In this document: positions 7,245 to 15,812 of the stretch, in pieces | Layout of the letters: each line of letters starts with the position of its first letter | How positions within the stretch are numbered: the stretch's first letter is position 1 | Assembly (NCBI GenBank): GCA_018001935.1 | Contig: JAGNHB010000044.1 | Location: 1 to 48,341, forward strand | Direction of reading: 5' to 3' | Source of the DNA: Acidobacteriota bacterium | Lineage (GTDB): Bacteria > Acidobacteriota > JAAYUB01 | DNA length: 48,341 nt | The notes under the pieces: generated by a model | Told to the model about the DNA's origin: nothing | Databases searched by the model: none | What the model saw: only the letters and a program-made list of their open reading frames with translations | Translations under genes and position numbers: made by a program

Positions 7245-7654
7245 AGGAGTACGTGTTGGACTGTTCCATGACCCTGTGCTGGTGTTTTGAAGATGAAAAG
7301 ACCGAGAGATCGGAGTCGCTTCTCGATGCGTTGGAGGGCGGCGTCACGATGGTCCCCTCCTTGTGGTATTTCGAAGTGGCCAACGCCCTCGTTGTCGCCG
7401 AACGGCGAGGGCGAATCAGCCGGGCGGCCGCTGCCGCCTTTCTGAATCTGCTCAGCGCGTTACCGATCGTCGTGGACCCCGAGAGCGCAACCCATGCCTG
7501 GTCGGGTGTCATCACCCTGGCCCGTGAACATCGATTGTCCGCGTACGACGCGGCTTACCTGGAACTGGCCCTGAGAAGGGGGTCCCCTCTGGCCACGCGG
7601 GACCAGCGCCTTGCCTCGGCGGCTGAAACCCTCGGTGTCCCCGTCCTTCAGTGA
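7241..7654 (+). CDS. VapC-like PIN-domain toxin
   Basis: This is a 137-residue PIN-domain ribonuclease toxin. The four acidic metal-binding residues are in place: D7 (YVLDCSM), E45 (WYFEVANAL), D103 (SAYDAAYLELA) and D121 (LATRDQRL), so it should be active. The GTG start at 7241 overlaps the antitoxin stop. PIN toxins of this class cleave tRNA or rRNA; the target here cannot be read from sequence. The pair lies between the Ycf46/DUF1257/DUF2997 cassette and the NrdG-like gene, and could be an insertion or a stabiliser. Confidence 0.9.
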   Translation: MKEYVLDCSMTLCWCFEDEKTERSESLLDALEGGVTMVPSLWYFEVANALVVAERRGRISRAAAAAFLNLLSALPIVVDPESATHAWSGVITLAREHRLSAYDAAYLELALRRGSPLATRDQRLASAAETLGVPVLQ

Positions 7655-7686
7655 ATGTAGACGACCCTGCAAAATGACCTATTTTG

Positions 7687-7780
7687 CCCGCGAATCACGC
7701 GAATGAACGCGAATCAGAAATCAATAATCAATAGATATTATTCGTGTTATAAATTCGCGTATCTTCGCGTTATTCGCGGG
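7687..7780. repeat. 94-bp imperfect palindrome (MITE/REP-like)
   Basis: Arms 7687-7714 and 7753-7780 are inverted repeats matching at 24 of 28 positions. Each contains three CGCGAAT-type units. They surround a 38-bp AT-rich core that contrasts strongly with the GC-rich genome. It lies between the toxin gene and the radical SAM gene. Confidence 0.7.
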
Positions 7781-7815
7781 AAATCCCTCTTTCGCGACCT
7801 CTTGCGGGACCATCC

Positions 7816-8397
7816 ATGACGACCGATTCCCCGAGGTGGTTGAGGGTCCATGCCGTCATGCCCCGGACGCGGGCCAACGGGCCCGGGGTGCGGTTCGGCA
7901 TCTGGGTGCAGGGGTGCGCACGGTGCTGCCCCGGCTGCTTCAACCCGGAGACCCACGACCCCGCCGGGGGGTATCCGGTGGACGTCGGGGGCCTCGCCCG
8001 GCAGGTCATCGACGCGTCAACGGCAACGGATGACGGGGCGGGGGCGATCGAGGGCGTCAGCGTCAGCGGCGGGGAACCCCTGGAGCAGCCCGAGGCCCTG
8101 ATGAACTTCCTGGCAGACCTGCGGCGTGAAACAAGCCTTTCCGTGGTCCTCTTCTCCGGCTACTCTCGGGAGGAGATCGAACGGCTTCCCCACGGTCCGG
8201 CGATCCTCGCGATGACGGACATCCTGGTGGCGGGGCCGTACGAAGAGATGCGCCACTTCGCCCACGACCTCCGGGGCTCGGAAAACCAGGCCGTGCACTT
8301 CCTGACGGACCGATACACCCCCTGCGACCTGGAAGACCTGCCCGACGCCGAGATCGTCATCGCCCCCGACGGCACCGTCACCCGCAGCGGGTTCTGA
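7816..8397 (+). CDS. NrdG-like radical SAM activating protein
   Basis: This is a 193-residue 4Fe-4S single-cluster radical SAM protein. C34, C38 and C41 form the CX3CX2C motif in VQGCARCCPGCFNPETH, close to anaerobic ribonucleotide reductase activases and pyruvate formate-lyase-type activases. A GGE motif (SVSGGEPLEQ) follows near residue 77. The length fits the short activase class. No nrdD or other glycyl radical enzyme is adjacent. The start ATG at 7816 is plausible, but no strong Shine-Dalgarno is visible. Proximity to the DUF1257/DUF2997 cassette hints at a shared pathway, interrupted by the toxin-antitoxin pair; this is inference. Confidence 0.8.
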   Translation: MTTDSPRWLRVHAVMPRTRANGPGVRFGIWVQGCARCCPGCFNPETHDPAGGYPVDVGGLARQVIDASTATDDGAGAIEGVSVSGGEPLEQPEALMNFLADLRRETSLSVVLFSGYSREEIERLPHGPAILAMTDILVAGPYEEMRHFAHDLRGSENQAVHFLTDRYTPCDLEDLPDAEIVIAPDGTVTRSGF

Positions 8398-8489
8398 CGA
8401 TTTTCCTCTTTTCGGTGTTCCCTTTTCGTGTCCTCCAAGGTACAATCCAGGGTTTATTGCCCGAACCGCTTCGAGAAAAGGTGGCACGC

Positions 8490-11400
8490 ATGACACGACA
8501 CGTAAAGAACCTGGCTTTCATCGCCCTGGCGGGACTGCTGATCTCGTCCCTACCCGCCGCGCCCGCGTCGTCCTGGGACGACCTGGCGGCCCTGCGCGGC
8601 CACCGCCTGGTCCGCGTCGAAAAAACCTCCCCCGAAGATCTCGCCAAGGCCGGCGGCCGTTTCCTGGCCTACTTCACCGACGGGGCCCTCCTCGCGGCCG
8701 TGAGCCCCGAGCAGGGGCTCCGGCTCACCGCTTCCGGGACCCCCGTCACCGAGCTGGACGCGACCATCTCCGCGGACGACTACTGGCTGATCCACGGAAG
8801 AGGGGGGCGGACGGCGGACGTCTTCCCCTTCGACGTCCGGGTCCTCTTCGGCCAGGGGCGGGAGTACCTGGTCAGCATGAGCGAGTCCCGGGCCATGGGG
8901 CTGGCCGAAGCCGGCTTCGAGCTGTCGCGGGTCACCCTGGACGCGAAAGCCGTCGAGCCCCGGGCCGCGGACCGGACCCTGGCGGGGATCACCTACCAGG
9001 ACCGGGTCGCCAGCCTGATGAGCACCGTCACGAGTTCCGACCTGTACACCCTCGTGGCCAACCTGAGCGGCGTGAATTCGGTCAGCATCGGCGGCTCGCC
9101 CTACACCCTGGTCTCGCGGTACTCCCTCAACACGGAGAACATCACCAAGGCCACCCAGTACGCCTACGAGTACTTCCAGTCCCTGGGGTACAGCCCGGAG
9201 TATTACAACTACACCGGCGCGGGGTCCCGCAACGTCATCTGCAAGAAGGTCGGGTCCACCTACCCGGACCAGTACGTCATGATCTGCGGCCACCTCGACG
9301 ACATGCCTTCCGGCGCCACCGCCCCGGGCGCCGACGACAACGCCAGCGGGTCGGCCGCCGTCCTGCTGGCGGCCCAACTCATGAAGAACGCCACCTTCGA
9401 CTACTCCATCATCTTCGCCCTCTGGGCCGGCGAGGAACAGGGCCTGGTGGGCAGCGGGAAATACGCCCAGTACGCCGCCGGCCTGGGCATGCAGATCAAG
9501 GGGGTCCTCAACCTCGACATGATCGCCTGGGATTCCACCGGCGGCCCGGACATCGACATCCACTCCAAGGCCTCCCCGGCGGGTTGCAATGCCCTCGCCC
9601 AGCTCCTGGCGGACGTGATCGCCACCTACGGGGTCAGCCTGACCCCCAGCATCATCGCCAACGGAACCACCGCCAGCGACCACGCCTCGTTCTGGAACCA
9701 GCAGTACCCCGCCATCCTGGCCATCGAGAGCGACGCCGACTTCTGCGACTACTACCACACCGTCAACGACACGCTCCCCACCCTCAACATGACCTTCTTC
9801 ACCCAGTTCGTGAAAGCCTCCGTGGGGATGCTGGCCCACATGGCCTGGATCGACCCGGTGGAACTGACGGGCAGCGCCCTGTCCGCCGAGGGGTGCACGC
9901 CGGCCAACTCCGCCGCCGACCCGGGCGAGACCGTGACCTACGCCGTCACCCTCAAGAACAAGACCGCCACGGCCTTCACCAACCTGACGGCCACCCTCCA
10001 GGCCACCGGCGGCGTGACCGCCCCGTCGGGGCCGGTGTCTTACGGCGCCGTCGCCGCGGGGAGCAGCGCGACGCGAAACTTCTCGTTCACCGTATCCCCC
10101 TCCGTGAGCTGCGGAGGGACCGTGACCATGACCCTGGCGCTCCAGGACGGCGCCACGAACCTCCCCGGCGTTTCCGCCACCCTGGTGACCGGCGCCACCC
10201 AGACGGCCCTCACGGAGAATTTCGACGCCGTGACGGCGCCGACGCTCCCCGCGGGCTGGTCCGCCACGGTCGCGTCGGGGTCCGCCACGTGGGCGACGTC
10301 GAGCGCGTCCGCGAACTCCGCACCCAACGCGGCCTTCATCGTGGACGCCAACGTCGTGACCGACAGCCGGCTCGAGACGCCCTCGATCGCCATCAGTGCC
10401 GGGGACCAGCTGACCTTCTGGCACAAGTACGCCTTCGAGGGCTCCAGCTGGGACGGCGGCGTCCTGGAGATCTCCATCGACGGCGGCGCCTTCACGGACA
10501 TCCTGGCGGCCGGCGGCTCCTTCGCCTCGGGCGGGTACACCGCGACCCTCTCCACCGGTTACTCCAACCCGCTGGGCGGCCGCTCCGCGTGGTGCGGCGA
10601 CCTTGCCGCCTTCACCCAGGTCAAGGTGAACCTTCCCGCCGCCGCGGCGGGCAAGAGCGTGAAGTTCCGCTTTCGCCTCGGCTGCGACTCCTCCTCCGGT
10701 GACACCGGATGGTATGTCGACAACCTCGCGGTGATCCGCTACGTCTGCTGCACCTCCGTGCCCGCGGCGGCGGACCCCTACGACTTCAACGGCGACGGTT
10801 ACACCGACATCCTGTGGCGCAACGGCACCACGGGCGCCCTGGGCGACTGGTACGTCACCCCGGCCGGCGCTTCGGCGGGCCCCCTCACCGGAACCGTGAG
10901 CGACGGCAACTGGCAGGTCTTCGGCTCCGGCGACTTCAACAGCAGCGGCCGCGCCGACCTCGTCTGGCGCAACGTTTCCACCGGCGACCTGGCCATCTGG
11001 CTCATGGGCGCCTCCGGTTACGACAGCACCGTCTCCCTGGGTTCCGTGGACCCGGGCTGGCGGGTGCTCGGCGCCGCGGACCTCAACGCCAACGGCAACG
11101 CCGACCTCCTGTGGCGCAACTTCAACGACGGGTACCTGTCGGTGTGGCTGATGTCCAACACGGTGAGCGTGCTGGGCTCCACCTTCGCGGGCGGGATCAG
11201 CTCCATGGAGTGGAAGGCGGTGGGTTCCGGCCACTTCGACAACGACGGGCGGGCCGACGTGCTGTGGTGGAACGCCACCACGGGCGTGCTGTCCATCTGG
11301 TTCGAGGACGAGAACGGCTGGCAGGGCGACATGTCGCCGGGAACCGTGGACACGACGTGGAAGATCACGGGGATCGGCGACGTGGACGGCAACGGGATCG

Positions 11401-11708
11401 ACGACCTCCTGTGGCGCAACGCCACGTCGGGCGATCTCTCGGTGTGGTTCCTGAACAACGGCGGGACGGTGTCCGGGACGACGTTCCTGGGCGGGATCGG
11501 TGACCTGAACTGGAAGGTGAAGGGCGTGGGCTTCTTCAACAACGACGCCTACGCGGACATCCTGTGGCGCCACGCCATGTCGGGCGACACGGTGGTCTGG
11601 TACCTTTCCGGGACGGGGATGATCGGGGACCTGTACCTCGGCACCGTGGACCCAGTGTGGGTGACCCTCAACCAGGGGAACTTCCCCGGCCACACCGAGC
11701 TGCCGTAA
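8490..11708 (+). CDS. Exported M28 family peptidase with FG-GAP tail
   Basis: This is a 1072-residue secreted metallopeptidase. A signal peptide covers 1-24 or so, then a propeptide region to about 210. The M28 catalytic domain (about 215-440) carries zinc ligands and catalytic acid: H268 (GHLDD), D282/D283 (GADDNASG), E315/E316 (AGEEQG), D343 (LNLDMI) and H423 (YYHTVND). A CARDB-like domain (about 455-565), a MAM-like jelly roll (about 575-755) and seven or so FG-GAP/VCBS-like blades (765-1072, with repeated DILWRN motifs) follow. I chose the ATG at 8490 because AAAGGTGG precedes it and a signal peptide follows. A TACAAT box lies at 8441-8446. The FG-GAP part is almost identical to that of the C1 protease at 39755. 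Confidence 0.9.
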   Translation: MTRHVKNLAFIALAGLLISSLPAAPASSWDDLAALRGHRLVRVEKTSPEDLAKAGGRFLAYFTDGALLAAVSPEQGLRLTASGTPVTELDATISADDYWLIHGRGGRTADVFPFDVRVLFGQGREYLVSMSESRAMGLAEAGFELSRVTLDAKAVEPRAADRTLAGITYQDRVASLMSTVTSSDLYTLVANLSGVNSVSIGGSPYTLVSRYSLNTENITKATQYAYEYFQSLGYSPEYYNYTGAGSRNVICKKVGSTYPDQYVMICGHLDDMPSGATAPGADDNASGSAAVLLAAQLMKNATFDYSIIFALWAGEEQGLVGSGKYAQYAAGLGMQIKGVLNLDMIAWDSTGGPDIDIHSKASPAGCNALAQLLADVIATYGVSLTPSIIANGTTASDHASFWNQQYPAILAIESDADFCDYYHTVNDTLPTLNMTFFTQFVKASVGMLAHMAWIDPVELTGSALSAEGCTPANSAADPGETVTYAVTLKNKTATAFTNLTATLQATGGVTAPSGPVSYGAVAAGSSATRNFSFTVSPSVSCGGTVTMTLALQDGATNLPGVSATLVTGATQTALTENFDAVTAPTLPAGWSATVASGSATWATSSASANSAPNAAFIVDANVVTDSRLETPSIAISAGDQLTFWHKYAFEGSSWDGGVLEISIDGGAFTDILAAGGSFASGGYTATLSTGYSNPLGGRSAWCGDLAAFTQVKVNLPAAAAGKSVKFRFRLGCDSSSGDTGWYVDNLAVIRYVCCTSVPAAADPYDFNGDGYTDILWRNGTTGALGDWYVTPAGASAGPLTGTVSDGNWQVFGSGDFNSSGRADLVWRNVSTGDLAIWLMGASGYDSTVSLGSVDPGWRVLGAADLNANGNADLLWRNFNDGYLSVWLMSNTVSVLGSTFAGGISSMEWKAVGSGHFDNDGRADVLWWNATTGVLSIWFEDENGWQGDMSPGTVDTTWKITGIGDVDGNGIDDLLWRNATSGDLSVWFLNNGGTVSGTTFLGGIGDLNWKVKGVGFFNNDAYADILWRHAMSGDTVVWYLSGTGMIGDLYLGTVDPVWVTLNQGNFPGHTELP

Positions 11709-11737
11709 GCGCGGCGCCTCGACGATCAGTGCGAAGA

Positions 11738-11767
11738 CCGGCTCCCCCCGCGGGGAGCCGGGGTTTT
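11738..11767 (+). terminator. Intrinsic terminator of the M28 gene
   Basis: A GC-rich stem (11739-11747 with 11752-11760, extendable by one pair) and a 4-nt loop are followed by GGGTTTTT. It lies 30 bp after the stop codon. A near-identical hairpin follows the C1 protease gene. Confidence 0.85.
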
Positions 11768-11783
11768 TGGGGGAAGGGGTTTA

Positions 11784-11885
11784 GGCTGTAGGCTGTAGGT
11801 CCGGAGGGGGGGGTCCCATCGGGGTCGGTATCGGTATCGGTATCGCAATCGGTATCGCAATCGGTATCGCTATCGCAATCGCAGT
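11784..11885 (+). repeat. 7-bp plus hexamer repeat tract, copy 1
   Basis: Two GGCTGTA units (11784-11797) are followed after a short GC-rich spacer by about ten hexamers of the GGTATC/GCAATC type (11825-11885). The same composite occurs on the other strand at 39513-39678 and in shortened form at 35368-35450. The stretch 11709-12355 holds no gene; it consists of this tract and hairpins. Confidence 0.85.
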
Positions 11886-11917
11886 CGAAAGGGGATCAGT
11901 ACCTCTCCAGAAACAAA

Positions 11918-11950
11918 TTCGCAACCGATTTGGAAAGAATCGGTTGCGAA
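11918..11950. repeat. Perfect 13-bp hairpin
   Basis: Arms 11918-11930 and 11938-11950 are perfect inverted repeats around a 7-nt loop. It lies in the gene-free region downstream of the M28 gene. It has no T-tract. Confidence 0.7.
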
Positions 11951-12087
11951 ATGGCGTTTCGGGTCGGTTGGACGGCGACCCCGCCGACCCCGCACCAAAG
12001 AAAAATCCTTGCCAAATCGCGCAAGATAGCGGGATTGATCATTCGAAGCGTCGGCCGAGTGCGGAAGTAGCGCCCGATGCGGTCTTC

Positions 12088-12158
12088 CTTTGCGAGCTTG
12101 GCGTCTTGGCGAGAATCGATCCGGATCTGGCTCTCGCCAAGGCGCCAAGCTCGCAAAG
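12088..12158. repeat. Long intergenic hairpin element
   Basis: Two 26-bp arms (12088-12113 and 12133-12158) pair with a single G-T mismatch around a 19-nt loop containing ATCCGGATC. The arms carry the GCGAGCTTGGCG / CGCCAAGCTCGC phrase. A shorter relative with the same loop core is at 22101-22145, and half-element relatives at about 39248-39283 and 37521-37560. Confidence 0.8.
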
Positions 12159-12355
12159 AAATACGGATTGCCGGGGATTCGGCCCAGGGCACGAAAGCTT
12201 GCCTTCACCGGGTCCCCTACCTCCTGGAGAAGGCTTCCGGAAGGTCTCTCACGAAGGCACGAAGGCACAGAGAAGAGGTGTTTCCGATCACCCTGAACCG
12301 GCCCAGGCACCGTCCAAAGGGGCGCCATGGAGCGTGTCGCCGCACGCTGCGGAGA

Positions 12356-13813
12356 TCACTGGAACGCCTTGATGACGTCGAAGAAGACCACCACGGCCAT
12401 GAAGGCCAGCAGGAGGAAGAGGCCGGCGGTGACGGCCTTCTCCTTGACCCAGAGGGGGATGTTCCGGCGGAAGATCATCTCCAGGAGGAGGAAGAAGAGC
12501 ATGCCGCCGTCCAGGATCGGGATGGGGAGCAGGTTGAGGACCGCCAAGTTCATGCTGATGAGGGCCATGAAGTTGAAGATGACCACCAGGTTCTTCGTCT
12601 TGACCGCCTCTCCGGAGGCGCGGGCGATCCCGATGGGCCCCGAGAACTGCCGGATGGACAGGGTCCCCGAGATCACCTTGGCGAGAATCCGGTAGGTCAT
12701 GGCCACGAACTGGAGGTTGTCCTTCACCGACTTGGTCAGGGCCGCCCAGGGGCCATGGCGCTCCGAGACCAGCTGGAAGTCGAGTTGGAACCCCGCGAGC
12801 CCGCGGCCGTCCTCGCCGCTGGTGGCCGCCGGGACCAACTGCATCGGCAGAGCCCGGCCGTCGCGGAGCACTTCCAGGCGCAGGGGGCGGCCCGTGCAGA
12901 CGCGGGCAAAGGGGTTGCCCGGCGTCCCGTCCGGAGGGACGGGCATCAGCCCGGGGGGAAGCGAGACCCCGACGGGGGGCGTCACCGCGCGGAAGAGGAA
13001 CTCGCCCAGCGCGGGATAGTCCACCTCGCCCGCCCGCTCCCGGATCATCCGGGAAGAGGCCATGTACCCGCGGACCACCGACTTCCCGTCGGAGACGGAG
13101 AGGATCTCGTCGCCCGCCTTCAGCCCGGCCCGGGCCGCCGGGGACCCTTCCACCACCAACTCGACCCGCGCGGGGACGAAGGGGTAGATCCCCGAGATCT
13201 CCGACGGGTCGGTGACGGTCTCGCCGAAGCGGACCCGGCGGGAGAACTCGTTCCCGTCCCGCCGCAGGACGAGGTTCACGTCCTGGTTGGACAGGGAGAC
13301 GGACTGGATGACGAAGTCGGCCCAGGATTTCACAGGCGACCCGTTGGCGGAGACGATGACGTCGCCGGGTTCCATCCCCTGGCCGGCGGAGGGGGACCCC
13401 GCGGCCACCAGGCCCACCTTCGCCGGGGCGTGGTAGAAACCCGGCACCTCGACGCCCACCATGTAGTTGACCCACAGGAGGAACACGGCGAGGAAGAGGT
13501 TCATGAAGGGTCCGGCGACGGTCACTACCGCCCGCTGCCACCGGGGGCGCGACAGGAACTCGTCGGGGTCGCCGGAGAGGTCCTCCCCGAAGTGCTCGCC
13601 GGACATCTTGACGTACCCCCCGAGGGGGACGGCGCAAACGCGGTAGTCCACCCCGCCCCGGGTGAAGCCCCAGAGCCGCTTTCCGAAACCCAGGGAGAAG
13701 ATCTCCACCCGGATCCGGAACGCCCGTGCAGCCAGGAAGTGCCCCAGCTCGTGCAGGAAGATCATGATGCCCAGGATGACGACGAAGGAGACCAGGTTGA
13801 TCAGGACGTTCAA
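12356..13813 (-). CDS. rseP: RseP-like site-2 zinc metalloprotease
   Basis: This is a 485-residue membrane-embedded zinc protease of the RseP/S2P family, which cleaves anti-sigma factors and signal peptide remnants within the membrane. The first helix carries HELGH at 21-25 and the C-terminal helix NLLPIPILDGG with LDGG at 434-437, giving the complete metal site. Two PDZ domains lie between. The start is TTG at 13813, whose TTGA overlaps the dxr stop; GGAGGG precedes it, so translation is coupled to dxr. It is the last gene of the operon. It is somewhat longer than E. coli RseP (450), mainly in the second PDZ region. Confidence 0.93.
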   Translation of the reverse strand: MNVLINLVSFVVILGIMIFLHELGHFLAARAFRIRVEIFSLGFGKRLWGFTRGGVDYRVCAVPLGGYVKMSGEHFGEDLSGDPDEFLSRPRWQRAVVTVAGPFMNLFLAVFLLWVNYMVGVEVPGFYHAPAKVGLVAAGSPSAGQGMEPGDVIVSANGSPVKSWADFVIQSVSLSNQDVNLVLRRDGNEFSRRVRFGETVTDPSEISGIYPFVPARVELVVEGSPAARAGLKAGDEILSVSDGKSVVRGYMASSRMIRERAGEVDYPALGEFLFRAVTPPVGVSLPPGLMPVPPDGTPGNPFARVCTGRPLRLEVLRDGRALPMQLVPAATSGEDGRGLAGFQLDFQLVSERHGPWAALTKSVKDNLQFVAMTYRILAKVISGTLSIRQFSGPIGIARASGEAVKTKNLVVIFNFMALISMNLAVLNLLPIPILDGGMLFFLLLEMIFRRNIPLWVKEKAVTAGLFLLLAFMAVVVFFDVIKAFQ

Positions 13814-14997
13814 GCGATTCCCTCCTGGATCAGGGTTCGGGCGGTCTCCCGCGCCCGGCGGTCCGCGTCCTCCACGGCCTCCAGGGTGTCGGCGGGGCCG
13901 GGGGGAAGACGGTCCAGGCACTGCCGGATCACCTCGGGGATGGCGGTGAAGGGGATCACCTCGTCCAGGAACGCGGATACGGCCACCTCGTTGGCGGCGT
14001 TCAGGTGGGCGGCGGCGGTGCCCCCGGCTTCCAGCGCATGGCAGGCCAGGGTGAGGCAGGGGAACTTGCGGGTGTCGGGCTCCTGAAACTCCAGCGCCGG
14101 GAGCGTGAACGGGTTGAGCCGCGGCAGGTCGGTGTCGCTGCGCTCGGGGTAGTCCAGGGCGAAGCGGATGGGCAGTTTCATGTCGGTGATACCGAGCTGG
14201 GCCAGGAAGGAGCCGTCCCGGAACTCCACCATGGAGTGGATGACCGACTGGGGGTGCACGACCACCCGGATCCGCTCCGGCGGCATCCCGAAGAGCCAGT
14301 GGGCCTCGATGACCTCCAGCCCCTTGTTCATCAGCGTGGCGGAGTCCACGGTGATCTTGCGGCCCATTTTCCAGGTGGGGTGCGACAGCGCCTCCTCCAC
14401 GGAGATGCCGGCGAAGGCTTCCTCGGGGGTGTGCAGGAAGGGCCCCCCGGAAGCGGTCAGCCACAGCCGCTCCACCGTGCGGGGGTCCTGGCCCGCCAGG
14501 CACTGGAAGATGGCGTTGTGCTCGCTGTCCACCGGGAGGACCCGGGCGCCCGAGGCCGCGGACGCCGCCATCACCAGGCCCCCGGCCGCGACGAGCGTCT
14601 CCTTGTTGGCCAGGGCCACGGTCTTCCCCCCGTTGACGGCTGCGCAGGTTGGGCGCAGGCCGGCGAAACCCACCATGGCGGACACCACGATGTCCGCCTC
14701 CGGGAGCATCGCCACGGCCTCGGCGCCCGCCTGTCCCACCAGGATGTCCAGGACCCGGGGGTCGAAACCGCGGGCGCGCAGGAGGCGGAGCAGGGTGTCC
14801 CGCCGCTCGGGGGTGGCCACCGAGACCAGGCGGGGCCCGTACCGGGCGATCTGGCCGGCCAGTTCCTCCACGTTGCGGCCCGCGGCCAGGCCGGCCACGT
14901 GGAAGTCCCCCGCTCGGCGGCCGACGACCTCCAGGGTGCTCCGGCCGATGGAGCCCGTGGAACCGAGGATCGCAAGGGTCCGGGAAATCTGGCTCAT
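13810..14997 (-). CDS. dxr: 1-deoxy-D-xylulose 5-phosphate reductoisomerase
   Basis: This 395-residue enzyme converts DXP to MEP with NADPH in the non-mevalonate isoprenoid pathway, in the cytosol. The Rossmann motif GSTGSIG is at 12-18. Catalytic and metal motifs are seen: ANKETLV, DSEHNAIFQ, the flexible loop around TASGGPF, and HPQSVIHSMVE, followed by LNAANEVAV. Length is normal for the family. The start ATG overlaps the cdsA stop (ATGA) and the stop overlaps the rseP TTG, so the three genes are tightly coupled. Confidence 0.97.
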   Translation of the reverse strand: MSQISRTLAILGSTGSIGRSTLEVVGRRAGDFHVAGLAAGRNVEELAGQIARYGPRLVSVATPERRDTLLRLLRARGFDPRVLDILVGQAGAEAVAMLPEADIVVSAMVGFAGLRPTCAAVNGGKTVALANKETLVAAGGLVMAASAASGARVLPVDSEHNAIFQCLAGQDPRTVERLWLTASGGPFLHTPEEAFAGISVEEALSHPTWKMGRKITVDSATLMNKGLEVIEAHWLFGMPPERIRVVVHPQSVIHSMVEFRDGSFLAQLGITDMKLPIRFALDYPERSDTDLPRLNPFTLPALEFQEPDTRKFPCLTLACHALEAGGTAAAHLNAANEVAVSAFLDEVIPFTAIPEVIRQCLDRLPPGPADTLEAVEDADRRARETARTLIQEGIA

Positions 14998-15809
14998 GCG
15001 TGTTTCAACACCATCCCCATCAGGAAGTAGAAAACCGGGGCCGTGAACAGCAGGGAGTCGATCCGGTCCAGCATCCCCCCGTGCCCCGGGATCAGCCCGG
15101 AGGAGTCCTTGACGCCGCAGCAGCGCTTGAAGAGGGACTCCATCAGGTCACCCACCTGGCCCGCCGCCCCCAGGAAGACCGCGGCGGCCGCGAACGGCCA
15201 CCACGCCCTCTCGGGGAAACCGGCGAGGGCCACCGCGACGCCGGCGCCCGCGCTCCCGAGCAGGCCGCCGAGGGTCCCCTCCACGGTCTTCTTGGGGCTG
15301 ACCGCTTCGCAGAGCTTGTGCCGGCCGAAGAGGCGGCCGGAGAGGTAGGCGAAGGAGTCCCCCAGCCACTGGACGAGGAAGAAGAGGACCAGCAGGAGCG
15401 GCCCGCGGTCCGTCGAGAGACCGAACCGGATGTCGTACAGCCAGGAGAACAGCACAAAGATGTACAGGAAACCCACGGCGGGCCAGGCCAGGCGCCCCAG
15501 GGCCTCCCCGGGCCCGCGCCCCCGGGCGACGGCCAGGGCCCCGGCCACGAGGAAGAACGCGGCGGCGGAGACCGACCGGTGGTCCGGAAAGGCCGGGTAG
15601 ACCGCAAAAAAGCCGGCCGCCGCCGCGACGACCGTGAGCGCCCAGCCGCCCGAGGCCCCCATCCGCTCCCGGCCCATGCCCTGGAACTCGTGGAAGCAGA
15701 GGGTCCCGACCCCGGTCACCACCAGGGCGAAGGCGAGCGGGGAGCACCGGTAGGCCACCAGAAGGACCAGGGGGATCAGGACCAGGGCCGACAGGATCCG
15801 CGTCAGCAT
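14994..15809 (-). CDS. cdsA: Phosphatidate cytidylyltransferase
   Basis: This 271-residue inner-membrane enzyme makes CDP-diacylglycerol from phosphatidate and CTP for phospholipid synthesis. Around eight hydrophobic helices are visible. The C-terminal signature is intact: SLFKRCCGVKDSSGLIPGHG followed by GMLDRIDSL. It begins 3 bp after the uppS stop and its TGA overlaps the dxr ATG. Gene order uppS-cdsA-dxr-rseP is the classical bacterial arrangement. Confidence 0.95.
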   Translation of the reverse strand: MLTRILSALVLIPLVLLVAYRCSPLAFALVVTGVGTLCFHEFQGMGRERMGASGGWALTVVAAAAGFFAVYPAFPDHRSVSAAAFFLVAGALAVARGRGPGEALGRLAWPAVGFLYIFVLFSWLYDIRFGLSTDRGPLLLVLFFLVQWLGDSFAYLSGRLFGRHKLCEAVSPKKTVEGTLGGLLGSAGAGVAVALAGFPERAWWPFAAAAVFLGAAGQVGDLMESLFKRCCGVKDSSGLIPGHGGMLDRIDSLLFTAPVFYFLMGMVLKHA

Positions 15810-15812
15810 GGG

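Larger units (their letters stand above)
10767..11885 (+). repeat. Long inverted duplication, arm 1
   Basis: The FG-GAP coding end, stop, terminator, 7-bp repeat and hexamer array here are nearly identical to the reverse complement of about 39597-40697. The encoded segments differ at about 14 of 307 residues by eye. Homology stops abruptly at the linker before the first FG-GAP blade. Confidence 0.85.

Noticed and set aside
10767..11708. Diversity-generating retroelement target, because of two near-identical C-terminal coding segments
   Set aside because: Differences are scattered and not adenine-specific as far as I can see, and there is no reverse transcriptase gene in the window.
12077..14086. 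A 669-codon plus-strand frame antisense to rseP and dxr
   Set aside because: Both minus-strand genes have complete catalytic motifs; the plus frame has none and starts in a hairpin repeat.
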